64,000 nt of DNA from Dipteris shenzhenensis (Eukaryota > Polypodiophyta > Polypodiopsida > Gleicheniales): the NCBI GenBank assembly GCA_047967505.1, contig CM106538.1; one strand, written 5' to 3'. Under the pieces are notes generated by a model that saw nothing but the letters and a program-made list of their open reading frames with translations, had not been told where the DNA came from and ran no database searches. Both the position numbers and the translations under genes were made by a program. Position 1 is the first letter of the stretch; the number at the start of each line of letters is the position of its first letter. Positions 54,206 through 64,000 of this stretch are shown piece by piece.

Positions 54206-56874
54206 CAACTGGTAGCTCTTTAGAGAGAGGAGCAGAAACGACCTACAGATGCTTGGATTCAGGAGTGCCTTGCTGCAGCAAGGGCTCATCAACAGACACT
54301 TTTAGATCAGAGAGTAGAGTATGTCTTTCACGCCAGAGAGTCTTTTTGGATGCAGAGAGGGGTTTCTACTCTTTACAGGTCAGCCCATAACCAAGTACTC
54401 ATTGGTGAGTCAGGGGAGACAGGTTTCAGATATCCAGATCAGTCCGACAGGGTTGCCCTCTAGCCCCCTTTCTATTCTTATTTGTGGCTGAAGCTATGAG
54501 CCTCTATATTAGAGCTCAAGCTGATATTTTTGGGCTGAGACTTCCGTTGAGACAAGAAGAGGAGTTGCTGGACAGTGAGTTGGCAGATGAAACACCTATT
54601 TTTTTGCATGCCACTCCACAGACACTCACCTCTTTCAGGACAGCCTTGGCTTTATTTTGCATTGCAGCAGGGGCTCACATTAACTGGAACAAATCCAATG
54701 GTTTCTGGATTAGTGATGAGGACACTTCAAATTGGAGTGCTGATATTATAGTTGGATTAAGAGGGGTGTCTCTGTCAGATATCTTGGATGCTAGGTTGGG
54801 GTGGGCATTTCTCCAGCACAACAGTTCGCTCCCATGTTGGAGAGCATCAGGAGGAAACTCCTATTTGGAGTTCGGCCAGACTTGACCTTGCATCCAGAGT
54901 GGTGGTTGTAAACTAGGTACTGTTGGCTACAGCTTGGTTTGTTTGCTCTTGTTGGTGCCAATCTACAAGCAGTATCACTCAGCTCAAGAGACCTATCAGG
55001 AATTTTTTGTGGAGTGGATTAGACGGCACTTCAGATGTGATAGCTAGGGTGGCTTGGGAGACTCTTATTCTACCCACTAAGGAAGGGGACCTCAATATTA
55101 TTGATCCAGACTTGCAGTGTAGAGCCTTGCTCTACAAGATGGTGGTCAGAGTTTTGATGCCTAGTTAGGAGCCTTGGAAGGATTTTTTCTTATGCAGTAT
55201 ACAGACATGCACACCTTCTCAGGGAGGAGATTGGTTGGAAAGCCCTAGATGGATCTTTACATCAGCCCGTCTCAGATTTCCTACTTCCCCTCTCATGGCT
55301 GCCATTCTGAAAGCTTGGGACAGCTTTAGAAGTACTCTTTGGAGGGTTCCACCCTCCTCTCATGAAGAAATTGACAGGCAGCCCGTCACGTGGAATGATT
55401 GCATACTAGATGAGCATGGCAGATCACTGGGCATGTCACATTATATGCAGTGGTCTAGATGGGAGTTGGGACCTGCATCCACGGTGGGTGCTTGGAAAGC
55501 TTTCAGGATGCTTCCAGAGGATTAGAGAGCTCGTTCAATTAGTCACCTCAGAGGAAGTATAGCCAGGATGCAGCAAATAGATGCAGCCATACCAGTGGAG
55601 TGGATGGAACAAACCATTTGCCTATTTCTGAGTCCACCTGGTTGGGGGCTTTTTTGAGGACAGGTATCCCTCTGCAAGTTATAGCCTTGCGGGAAGCACA
55701 TGAGGATACCCTTGTCTTTCAAGTTCATGCAGGAGGCAGACTCCAGAGATCTTTAGAGGACATTCTTTTGGAGGCTCCTTTTCAGCCTGTCAGGATTGCA
55801 GGATACATGGAGATGGGTAGAGACTCACAGTGGTATCTTGATCCAGACCCCGTTCTCTTGGCTATTAGATCTTGGAGGCTTTGGCTGTATGGAGGTTCCC
55901 CTATTAGATCCTTGCAGCGGGATCCAGGGGAATGGGAGTGGATAGTTGCAAGGCATTGAGAGAAGATCTTTTGTTACACAGTGAGAAATGCCAAGAGATT
56001 CCAGCTCAGTTGTAGGGGCTGGAGGCCCTGTAGAGCTCCTCATTGGGATACTTTTCAGATTTCTGCAGAGCTGCAGAAAAACTTTTGGAGGAGGCTTTGG
56101 AAATCCCTCGGGAATGGGAAAATCACGTTATTCATCTGGCTTACTATTCATGGAGGGATTGCAGTGAACCTGTGGAGATCTAGGTTCGGGGCTGACCCTA
56201 CATGTCCTCGATGCCACTCAGCAGTTGAGTCGGTGCAACACTGCCTTTGGGAGTGCACTCAGGCGAGGACGGTTTGGAAGGGTGTTGCTAGGATACTTCG
56301 CACTTTTCATAGAGCACCCTTCTTCATGACTTGGGGATCAGTTGCTTGGTTGTCACTCACTAGTCCACATGCTTTCTTTGAGGGACATGACACGGACATA
56401 GCTTTCTTTTTTCGATGACATCTTGTGGAGTCATGCTCCCTCCGGGATGTTCCGTTTACTCCGTTTAGAGCTCCCCACGCTTTTGTAGATACATCTCGGG
56501 AGATTCTGGCTAGTATCACAACATGGCATATTTGGAGAGCCAGATGTACAGAGGCTTTGGAGGACTCCCAGGTTCACCCTTCTCAAACTATGGCTTGTAT
56601 TTGGGTAGATACTATACACACTTTGATGGCCATTTGGGTGAACATACAGGGAACCTCCAAGACTGCTACTGCTAGGAGGGTTGCTTTTCTCAGAGTCTGG
56701 AAGGATTGTCCTTTCTTCTCTAACTCTCCTTTAGGGATGAGGTGGCATTTTCAGCCGCCACCCGGGATTTTTTTTGCTCATTCTGAGCTGTTTTTTCTCA
56801 TGCTTGACATGATGTACTCCCGCACTTGAGCTTGCTCTGCAGTTTTTATTCATACTTAATGAAGTACTTTTCTT
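53160..56874 (+). mobile_element. LINE family A, copy A4, internally deleted
   Basis: Plus-strand copy with the zinc-knuckle end of ORF1, endonuclease, a remnant of RT, and the complete 3' end (TTTATTCATACTTAATGAAG then A-rich tail at 56865-56873). Two deletions are visible. The linker between the zinc knuckle and endonuclease is lost (join at about 53395-53405, ...CGCCAGGGAAGCTTC...). The RT fingers are also lost, with reading passing from ESFWMQRGVSTLY (54365) to the post-motif-A region at 54440. It sits in the copia 2 leader. A target duplication is not certain. Confidence 0.85.
54440..56829 (+). pseudogene. LINE A4 RT remnant and C-terminal region
   Basis: AEAMSLYIRAQADIFGLRLP (after motif B), SELADETPIFLHATPQTLTS in the place of the catalytic ADD box (reads ADET), then LDLASRVVVVN, TAWFVCSCWCQS, RPIRNFLWSGLDGTSDVIAR, LILPTKEGDLNIIDPDLQCR, KAWDSFRSTLWRVPPSSHEE, WLTIHGGIAVNLWRSRFGAD with CPRCHSAVESVQHCLWEC (zf-RVT, about 56205-56260), and SREILASITTWHIWRARC (56490-56545). 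Stops at several points show inactivity. This copy best displays the family A C-terminus. Confidence 0.85.
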
Positions 56875-57202
56875 GAAAAAAACTGAAATCTCTCTTTAAT
56901 AAACTGAAATGTATGTTTCTCTCTCACATAAGATTATGAAGGAATCACTCTCTTTCTCTCAAGCAAGAAGAAGAGGATTAAGCCTCTCTCTCTCAATGAC
57001 GGAATGAGTAGAATTCAATTGAAATTCTCTCAAATAACTCTCACAATCTCTCAATGAAGAACAGAAACAAATGATGGAAAATTTCTATCAATGAACGGAA
57101 TTTCTCTCTCACGGAAGAGAAAACTCGGTCTCTCAATCTCTCAAACTATCACACTCTCTCATACTCTTGCATACAGATCGCAGTGCCTCAGCGGAAGGCA
57201 AG
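56875..57202 (-). other. Copia 2 leader next to the primer site
   Basis: Non-coding, with many CTCTCTC/GAGAGAG and CAATCTCTCAA segments. It joins the primer site at 57203. No start codon context or motif is recognised. Confidence 0.55.
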
Positions 57203-57217
57203 GGAGCTATGATACCA
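57203..57217 (-). other. Copia 2 primer-binding site
   Basis: On the minus strand TGGTATCATAGCTCC follows directly after the LTR end (...TTTTGTCA). It differs by one base from the tRNA-iMet-type TGGTATCAGAGC. Confidence 0.85.
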
Positions 57218-57474
57218 TGACAAAATATGAAGAGGGGAGAGGAGAAGAGTGGAGATGAGGAGAGAGGGCACAACTAGAGAGCACACCACAAATGACTAAT
57301 TGTACACTAGATTTAGTTGAAAATGTAGAATATATACAAACCCACTTAGGGTTAGGGTTAGGGCATCTAAACCTTTCCTTTATAGCACTCTATTGGGTTA
57401 GTACTATACACATATGATAACATGATGGTGCTATGCATAGATGATCACATGATGTTGAGCGTGAACTCTCAACA
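57218..57474 (-). mobile_element. Copia 2 5' LTR, 257 bp
   Basis: The LTR has TG...CA ends: on plus TGACAAAATATGAAG to GAACTCTCAACA; on minus it starts TGTTGAGAGTTCACG and ends TTTTGTCA, followed by the primer site. It contains a TATA-like ATATATACAAACCC region (plus) and a short TTAGGGTTAGGGTTAGGG run. No second copy of this LTR is in the window because the 3' end of copia 2 is missing. Confidence 0.8.
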
Positions 57475-57541
57475 CGTGGTTGGTGAGGAGGCACGGGAAT
57501 GGAGGGCTGTAGGAGGGATAAGCTTTGGGGAACCGAGTGAG

Positions 57542-58391
57542 GTAAGAGTGCCTACTGCCCATGTATAGTCCCGTCATTGAAAAACAGCGAAGAAAGGAGG
57601 TACTGGCGAGGTATTTCTTTGTACGTTTATATTCAGCACCTGGCCATTTCTTTATCTTAAGGAGTATTCATCCTGCATTGAATTCCCTCTTCACCGCGAC
57701 TCCTTTTGACTTCGCCTCTCTATTTCACTCCACCTTCCGTGCCATTGTGCAAAAACATCGCGAAAAGACACATACATGCACATGTGGACCACATCTTACT
57801 CGCCTTCTACATCAGTGACATGTTGCCCTCCTCCTATAGTAGCTGCACGGCTTTCATGTGCCCACCCAGCCCCGTCTATATCTTGGGTGGCATCTTCTTC
57901 CTCCCCTTCTTCCGCCTCCCCTACCAGTACCATCATTTTCTCTCCCGCATCTCACCCTCTCTCTCTTCGTGCTCCAGCCACCACTCCACCACCTCTCCTA
58001 CATGTCTCCTCTCCGGTGGATCCCAGTACTTCATGCATTGTACGAGCCCAGTTGGGGGTCAAATCAGCACAGAGGTCCCAGATGCTTCCTCCACGGCTTT
58101 GGCATCTTCTTCGGGTGTCCCCTCCCTTCATTTCACAGGGGTATCCTCAGTGGGTCAGCATTGTTACAGAACCCATTATGGCCACTGTTTGGGAAGGAGA
58201 TGTTACTATGGAGCCACTTGATCTGCCACTCCATGATCATCCAGTTGGTACTGCTTCACTTCGTGTTTCCCAGGTCATTACATCATGCATACCGCAGATC
58301 TGTGCTACATATCAGGAGCCATTCGATCTCAATCTCACCTTAGGCATGAGCAGTGATGGGACTATACATGGGTAGCAGTAGGCACTCTTAC
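57542..58391 (+). pseudogene. Unrecognised gene-family fragment bounded by inverted repeats
   Basis: I do not recognise the family. Frames encode ARYFFVRLYSAPGHFFILRS, HPALNSLFTATPFDFASLFH, CTCGPHLTRLLHQ, then a Ser/Pro/Thr-rich middle, ending CATYQEPFDLNLTLGMSSDG. This matches the longer copy on the minus strand at 63990-63143, both at the start (YSAPGHFFI, FASLF) and at the LDLNLSLG-like end. Frameshifts occur near 57815. A 35-bp inverted repeat encloses it: GTAAGAGTGCCTACTG (57542) and CAGTAGGCACTCTTAC (58376-58391), each with the neighbouring CCCATGTATAGTCCC. This could be a gene fragment carried inside a TIR element. Function is unknown. Confidence 0.55.
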
Positions 58392-60465
58392 TTTTTCTTT
58401 TTTTTTGGGGAAAAAAAGACTTCTATTAAGTAAGAAAGAAACTCGCTAGAGCAAGCTCTGAGCGAAAATACAACATCATGAAATCATGAGGATAAATAAA
58501 ACTCCCTCAATGTGAGGTGGAAAACAACCAAGGCTGAGGCTGAAAGTGCCACCTCAACCCTGTAGGAGTCTCAGAGAAGAAAGGAGAGTCCTTCCATTCC
58601 CTGAAGAAAGAAGCCCTCCTAGCTGAGGCTGCACGGGAGTCTCCATGTATACTCGTCCATATGGCCATCAAAGTATGTACGGTGTCTGTCCAAATACTAG
58701 CCAAAGTGTGCGAGGGATGAACCTGAGTACCCTCCATAGCCTCTGTACATTTGGCCCTCCAGATATGCCAGGATGCTATGCTCGCTAAGATCTCCCAAGA
58801 AGTATCCACCGAGGCATGTACATCTGTAAAAGGAAGGTGTGGTACCACATCCAACGAACAGGACTCGATTTGATGACGTCGAACCAAAATGGCCCGAGAG
58901 GGGTCAAGTCTCTCATAGAATACGTGAGGCCCTATAAGAGAAAGCCAAGCCACTGAGCCCCATGTCATAAAGAGTGGGGAGTGGGCAAAGTGACTGAAAA
59001 TCCTAGCTCCCCCATCCAAATCATCCTCGCTTGTCGAGTGATCTTTCTATTCCTGTGGGATTTCCAGAGTCTCCTCCAGAAGCACCTCTGCAGATTTGCA
59101 GTGATATCAAATGTCTCCCAGTGAGGAACTCTGGAAGGTCTCCAACCTCTACCACTGAGCTGAAATCTCATGGCATTACTGACCTAGTAACGTAAGAAGG
59201 GGATGCTCTTCTCTCAATGCCCTACGTCAATCCACTCCCACTCTCCAGGGTCCCATTGCAAATACCTAATGGGAACTCCCCCGTAAAGCCAAAGCCTCCA
59301 AGACCCGGTGGAGAGAAGCCGAGGGTCATGGTCGAGGAACCACTTTGAATCTGATCCCTGCACCAAAAGACCTACAACCCTGATAGGCTGAAAGGCAGAC
59401 TCAAGAAAGATGTCCTCTGTGGATCTGAGCAATCTACCACCATCCTGCACAGTAAAAACTAAAGCATCCTCCTGTGCATCTCAAAAGGCCAAAACCTGAA
59501 GCGTGACACCACCTCTCGTAAAAGTACCTGCCCAAGTGGAGCAAGTGAGTGGCATATCATCTGTGTCTACCCACTCCTCTAGAAGGGCTGCCTCAATCTG
59601 CAAGATCCTCCCTGCACTCCCTCTGAGATATCATGTCAACTGAGACTTGGTCTCCTCTGGAAGCCTCCAGAAAGCTCTCCAAGTCCCCAAAGATGCAGGT
59701 CCCCTCTCCCACCTGGACCACTGCATGTAGAGTGAGGCACCAAGTGGTCTACCATGATCATCTAAAATACTATCATTCCACATGATGGGTTGCCTACCAA
59801 TCTCTTCACGAGAGGAAGGAGGAATCCTCCGAAGAGTGCTCCTAAAACTGGCCCATGCTTCCAGAATAGCAACCGTGAGAGGGGACGAAGGTGATCTGAG
59901 GTGTGCTGTGGTGAAGATCCACCTAATACTGCTCATCCAGTCTCCTCCTGAAGAAGGTGTGCACCTCTGTATGTTGCTAATAAGAAAGGCCTTCCACGGT
60001 TCCTGCCCTGACATAAGTCCCCGCACCACCATCTTGCAAAGTAAAGCTCTGCACTGCAAATCTGGATCAATAATATTGAGACCCCCTTCCTGTGTAGGGA
60101 GGATGAGGGTCTCCCAAGCCACCCTGGCTAAGGTATCTGCTGTGCCATCAAGCCCACTCCAAAGAAAATTTCTAATCGGTCTCCTGAGCTGAGTGATGCA
60201 GTCCCTAGAATAGCACCAGCAAGAACAAACAAACCAGGCCGTGGCCAAGAGGACCTTGTTGACCACCACAACTCTAGAGGCAAGATCCAGCTTGGCTAAG
60301 CTCCAAAAAAGGAGCTTCCTCCTGATGCTCATTAACACGGGAGCAAATTGCTGCATGGAAGAAATATCCAAGCCGACCTGGCAGCCCAAATATCTGACAG
60401 GCACACCCCTCTGAACCCAAGTAAATCCAATGTCAAGCCCCCAAATTGGAGTGTCCTCATTGTTT
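58392..60465 (-). mobile_element. LINE family A, copy A5, 5'-truncated
   Basis: The 3' end (T-rich on plus, 58392-58410, then CTTAATAGAAGTC in sense, as in A3) and the C-terminal coding part are present; everything 5' of the late RT is missing. This is the usual 5' truncation. The 5' edge is at about 60465, before NEDTPIWGLDIGFTW. It adjoins the inverted repeat of the preceding fragment. No matching target duplication was found. Confidence 0.85.
58507..60465 (-). pseudogene. LINE A5 RT C-terminal region
   Basis: The frame 60404-59631 is open for 257 codons: MPVRYLGCQVGLDISSMQQF, LDLASRVVVVNKVLLATAWF, RPIRNFLWSGLDGTADTLAR, GGLNIIDPDLQCRALLCKMV, EIGRQPIMWNDSILDDHGRP. After shifts come GSDSKWFLDHDPRLLSTGSW (59400), SWEILASIASWHIWRAKCTE (58800) and the FFREWKDSPFFSE tail. 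The zinc-finger region between about 59170 and 58990 is partly deleted. No catalytic part is present. Confidence 0.85.
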
Positions 60466-61825
60466 GAGGGGAGGGGTTCCTATCCTTCTGGAGGTGTTAC
60501 CAGAGGCCAAAGGCCACTGGCATGAGAAGCATGAGTGCTGCAATGCTCTAATGCAATGGATCACACAGAGTGCACCGTGCAGTGGTGTGCGAGTGTCGTA
60601 TGCTATACTGCAGTGAACGACGACGTGCGAGTGCACTATGCTAAATGACAATCACCTGCGAACTCCACAACATAAGTAGATTAAGAAAATCTCGTCCTAC
60701 ACTGGTGAACAATCCCCATATCGGGAAGAGACAAGAGAAATGAGAAAGTGACCAAGTTGGCCAAAGTACATATCACTGGACTAGTGTCTCCAAGTCACAA
60801 GAATACACAGGTCTATCCCCATAGTAGACAGAGGGTACACACAAGTCTCTCCACACTCTCTCCTTGGCGAGCTCGTAGCTCTAGCCTCTATCTCTCCTCA
60901 CACTCTCTTTTCTTCCGCTCTAGTGCCGAATGCCGAATGCCTTTCCCTCTCTCCACCTTCTCCTTCATCCTCATCCCCTGCCTTGGAGGGTCCCTTCTTC
61001 GCTGAGAATCCCCCCCTTTCTTCCCATCAGTCATCCTCTTATCTCCTTAGCTATTAAGGATAGCCGTTGCGCCGCTGGCTCTCTTGATGGCTACGGCGAC
61101 TTCCTGACTCCTTGACTCACCAGCCACTTCTAGTTAGGATGGTGTAAATTCTCCATGTGCAGGTGAGCTAGATCACCGCGCCACTGCACCACTGTATCAC
61201 TGAACCACTGTGTAAATGTAAATACTCCTGACTGCTCCATGTGCTAAGCTCACTCTCCATGTACACAGCTCTTGATGAGATCACTTTGGACATGATACTC
61301 TTGGTTGACCTGTGGTTGACATGTGTCGATACATGGTTGCCTCAGATAGTACTCCTGGATGAACACGTGTGATCGCATGGCTAACTTGTGTTGACACATG
61401 GTCAACATGTGGTCAATAGATGTCGTCATGTAGTCAACGCCTGTTGACAGGTGGTCGTCGTGTGATAAGGTAACAGTTTTCCCCGCCACTATCATTCACC
61501 GTCCCGATGAATAGAAATGGAGGACGAATCTGTCGAAGAAAAAAAAAAAAAAAGAACTTACAAACCATTGATATGGTGATGGAGTAGGAAAAGGAAATGG
61601 TACAGACCATGTGGTTGGCCGTGGGAGTAATCCAAGATTTGTATTAAGTTGAAACATGAAAAATAAACTGCTGCGTGATAAGGGACAGCATGGAAAATTG
61701 CAAAAAAAGTGAGTACATCTTGAGGTAAAACACTGATATTTACAGTGAGGGCCAAGCAGCTTGGCAAAAATCTAACAGTGCAAAAAAAAACCCAAACGCC
61801 CATGTATCAAACCCTTGTATGAGAT
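60466..61825. other. No intact gene; LTR/leader-like and low-complexity DNA
   Basis: At 60866-60900 GCGAGCTCGTAGCTCTAG with the neighbouring CT-rich stretch resembles, in inverse orientation, the gypsy leader at 29640-29740. An imperfect palindrome CCAGAGGCC-AAA-GGCCACTGG lies at 60501-60521. From 61280 to 61460 short TGGTTGAC/TGTTGACA-type motifs recur. A run of 15 A (61539-61553) lies before 61.56 kb. No coding domain is recognised. Confidence 0.45.
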
Positions 61826-63990
61826 TACTGAGGGTGGTAATCGGCAGCCTGTTCCTCTGCCTTCTCCTCTTCCACCTTTGTATTTGGCTCTGTGGCCTTT
61901 TGCTCATCCCTTTGCTCTGGCTCAGTCATATGTATCTGTGGATGGGGTGCTTCCTCCTCACACTCAAGCGTGTCCATCACATTTCTCAGATTTTCATACT
62001 TGGCTTTATATCGGTGGTATCGCCGGTAGTAATGATCCTTTTGCCCTTGCAAGATGGACTGGGAAGTCTAGAGGGTGGCCAACTGCGTCCGAAGATCTGT
62101 GAATTCTTCCTACATGGATGAACGCTTCTTTTCCAATTCAGCCACTGTGGATTCTGATTTTTCCTTGGCAATCTCAGAGGAAGACGACGACTCTTTTAAC
62201 TGTGTAATCTCTTGGTGAAATCTGGTCACCTCTGTGACATGCTGGCTTTGCAAAGTTGCCAGAGCTGCTGCATGTTGGCTGCATAGTGTTGTCATTTATG
62301 CTTCCCATTCCTGCTTGTGATTATGGAGGCGATCCTCAAGGGCAGCCTGCTGAATGTTCCAAGCGATGTCACGCTCATGTATTGCTGAGTCCTCCTCTTT
62401 CTGCCACCTTTCCTCCTGTTGTCGAAGTGTCACTTCAGTGGCGCGCTGCCGGGCTGCCTGTGCTCTCTCGAATTCTACCTTCAAATGTTGCTGTTGAGAG
62501 AGGAGCTTATGAGCATAACCTGTGGAATTGAAGACCGTTGTCCCAAGCTGCGTGAAGGTGCCATCCATGATACGCTGAGCAAGATGCAAGGACCTTTTCA
62601 TCCACGCATACCTATCGCTGTAATTCATCGTGTCTGCCAAATTAATCACGTCCTCCAATTCCTCAAACATGTCAGGGAGAGCTCCCTCTTCCTCGGTTTC
62701 CTGTAGGTGCCAATTTGTCTAAGTGCACAAAACATGTTGGGGCCCTGGAGATCTTTCTGCTCTGTGCGAGGCATTCCTGGAAGGGAATGGTGAAGATTTG
62801 ATTGAGATCCTCCTCTTCCCCACATACTGGTGAGCGTTTCTTGTGAAGGACAGATAGTAGTTGGCTGTAATCTTCATTATGTTTTTCCACCAGGGAAATA
62901 TTTGAAAGAGGTGGGCCTGATGAAGCAGCTATGTAAGGTGTGAACATATCATTCTCATGAAGGGGTGGGCAATCCACAGATTGGGGCAAAATCCCTCCCT
63001 CAAATACCTCCTCTGATGCTGAAGTGGCCGATGGAGGATCTCCTTGGGAGGGGCTCCCACTCCAGTCTTTGCTCCTGTCTCTGTCCTGTGGTGGTCATGG
63101 TGGGGAGGCCGAAATGTGAAGTACTCCCTGGGATGACATCTTCTAAGAAAGCCCGTGGGAGTCAGGGCCTAGGCTAAGATTCAGGTCCAACACTTGGTCC
63201 AACACATGGTCAGAGGTCGCCTGAACTGTGGTGATGACTGCATTGGTGAAAGTGGTAGGAAGGGAAGATGAAACAGCTGCAGTCCTTCGTAACAATACAC
63301 CTTTCGAGGAAGTCCCTGGTACAACAATCGTATCTGGTACAACAGTCGTCGTCACTGGTACAACAGGGGGTGTATTTGGTGCAATCCCTCCCACTGAAAG
63401 TCTGGAGATCCCTGGAGAAGCTTGGACAAGTGTGACTAATGGAGATGCAAGTCTTGGCACGGGCACTAGTAAAGTGACTGATGGAGATACAAGACATGTC
63501 ACTGATGGGAAACCTCTAGCACAGGTAACAGAATATACTGAAGAAGCTCTGGCGCAGACTTCATCAGGTGGTGCTCGCCGAGGTGTCCTCCTGGTCGAAA
63601 GAGGAGAGGAGGTAGTTCCGGGGAAAGGGACACTGGAAGTGATAGTCAAAGAGATGAAAGAGGGGGTGACAGGAGGGGAGAGAGATGATGAAGGGAGGCG
63701 ACCTGTGACAATGGAAGGAGGGTTAGCCTTCCACTGGTGAAGTAAGAAGATGAGGTGGGACCCACAAGTATAGGTATATGTACCCCGACGCTTGCGGACT
63801 GTGTTACGCAAGGCAGAGTAGAAGAGTGAGGCGAAATTGTAGGGAGTGACCGAGAGAATGGAGTCTAAGGCAGAATGGATCACCTTGGTGATGAAGAAGT
63901 GGCCTGGGGCAGAGTAGAAGTGCGTGAACAAATACCTCGCTAAAAGCGCTTCTCGGCTGTTTCCCTCGAGAACCTTCTTGCACTCATGTC
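61826..63990 (-). pseudogene. Unrecognised coiled-coil protein, long frame with stops
   Basis: I do not recognise the family. In sense order from the window edge: CKKVLEGNSREALLARYLFT, HFYSAPGHFFITKVIHSALD, FASLFYSALRNTVRKRRGTY, a Pro/Ser/Thr/Val-rich middle (residues about 75-230), and DQVLDLNLSLGPDSHG (63190-63150). Then, after in-frame TAG (63143) and TGA (about 63094), DCPPLHENDMFTPYIAASSG follows. A change of frame near 62680 leads to MFEELEDVINLADTMNYSDR, then a Glu/Gln/Arg-rich coiled coil of about 280 residues (QQEERWQKEEDSAIHERDIA), with three more stops in one frame. It ends at TAA near 61828. It may be a decayed transposon-encoded or fast-evolving nuclear protein. The shorter relative is at 57542-58391. 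The N-terminus extends beyond the window. Confidence 0.55.
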
Positions 63991-64000
63991 CTCTGCGATG

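Larger units (their letters stand above)
39468..57474 (-). mobile_element. Copia 2, minus strand, hosting nested insertions
   Basis: The order from right to left is 5' LTR (57218-57474), primer site, leader, gag (from 52060), protease, integrase and RT, cut off in the RT/RNase H region at about 39468, so RNase H and the 3' LTR are missing. Host sequence resumes in register across three insertions: LINE A4 in the leader, an LTR element at 47691-50876, and LINE A3 at 41190-46928. Host coding sequence is much better preserved than in copia 1. The total native length present is only about 5-6 kb of the 18 kb span. Confidence 0.8.

Noticed and set aside
63143-63200. The LDLNLSLG motif as proof of a transcriptional repressor
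   Set aside because: The motif is short and common in plants. No DNA-binding or protein-interaction domain accompanies it and the frame is broken, so it is only noted.
1-64000. tRNA, rRNA or other structured RNA genes
   Set aside because: I looked for tRNA-like arms and rRNA motifs and recognised none. The only tRNA-related sequences are complements of tRNA-iMet in primer sites. A covariance-model scan would be decisive and could not be run.

Overview
The window looks like one stretch of nuclear DNA from a land plant with a large, repeat-rich genome. The evidence is one spliced fragment of a plant-type boron transporter (BOR family), copia and gypsy LTR retrotransposons with plant-style tRNA-iMet primer sites, and several non-LTR (LINE) families. 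A fern, lycophyte or gymnosperm would fit; that is inference. Nothing bacterial was recognised: no operons, ribosome-binding sites, CRISPR, rRNA or tRNA genes.

Layout. 1-3.3 kb: a LINE-like 3' tail, then four exons of a BOR-type gene whose first and later exons are not in the window. 3.3-14 kb: LINE family A copy A1 (+, 3' half lost), LINE family B (-, nearly complete, intact ORF1, broken ORF2), and fragment A2 (-). 14.6-25.7 kb: a rearranged copia element (+) with a truncated 5' LTR and primer site, a leader, a LINE of a third family (C, -), G-rich tandem repeats, a solo LTR, two partial pol copies joined head to tail, and a 325-bp 3' LTR. The second pol copy carries about 300 bp of gypsy gag inside its integrase region. 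25.7-29.3 kb: a decayed retroelement, a LINE C tail, and a copia-like LTR plus gag remnant (-). 29.4-37.2 kb: a gypsy element (+) with gag, protease, RT/RNase H and integrase, all damaged. 37.6-39.5 kb: three different tandem arrays back to back, then CT-rich DNA.

39.5-57.5 kb is a nest. A copia element on the minus strand (copia 2) has a 5' LTR at 57218-57474 and is cut off at about 39468. It is interrupted by LINE A3 in integrase (14-bp target duplication), by a small non-coding LTR element between gag and protease (5-bp duplication), which itself carries a 1041-bp terminal-inverted-repeat DNA element (10-bp duplication), and by LINE A4 in the leader. 57.5-64 kb: an inverted-repeat-bounded fragment of an unrecognised gene family, LINE A5 (-), and a longer, stop-ridden member of the same family (-) running to the window edge.

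Almost every coding region is broken, so the window reads mainly as a history of nested insertion, recombination and decay. The observations most worth checking are the copia/gypsy chimera, the four-layer nest, the TIR element, and the unrecognised gene family with its conserved LDLNL-type tail.
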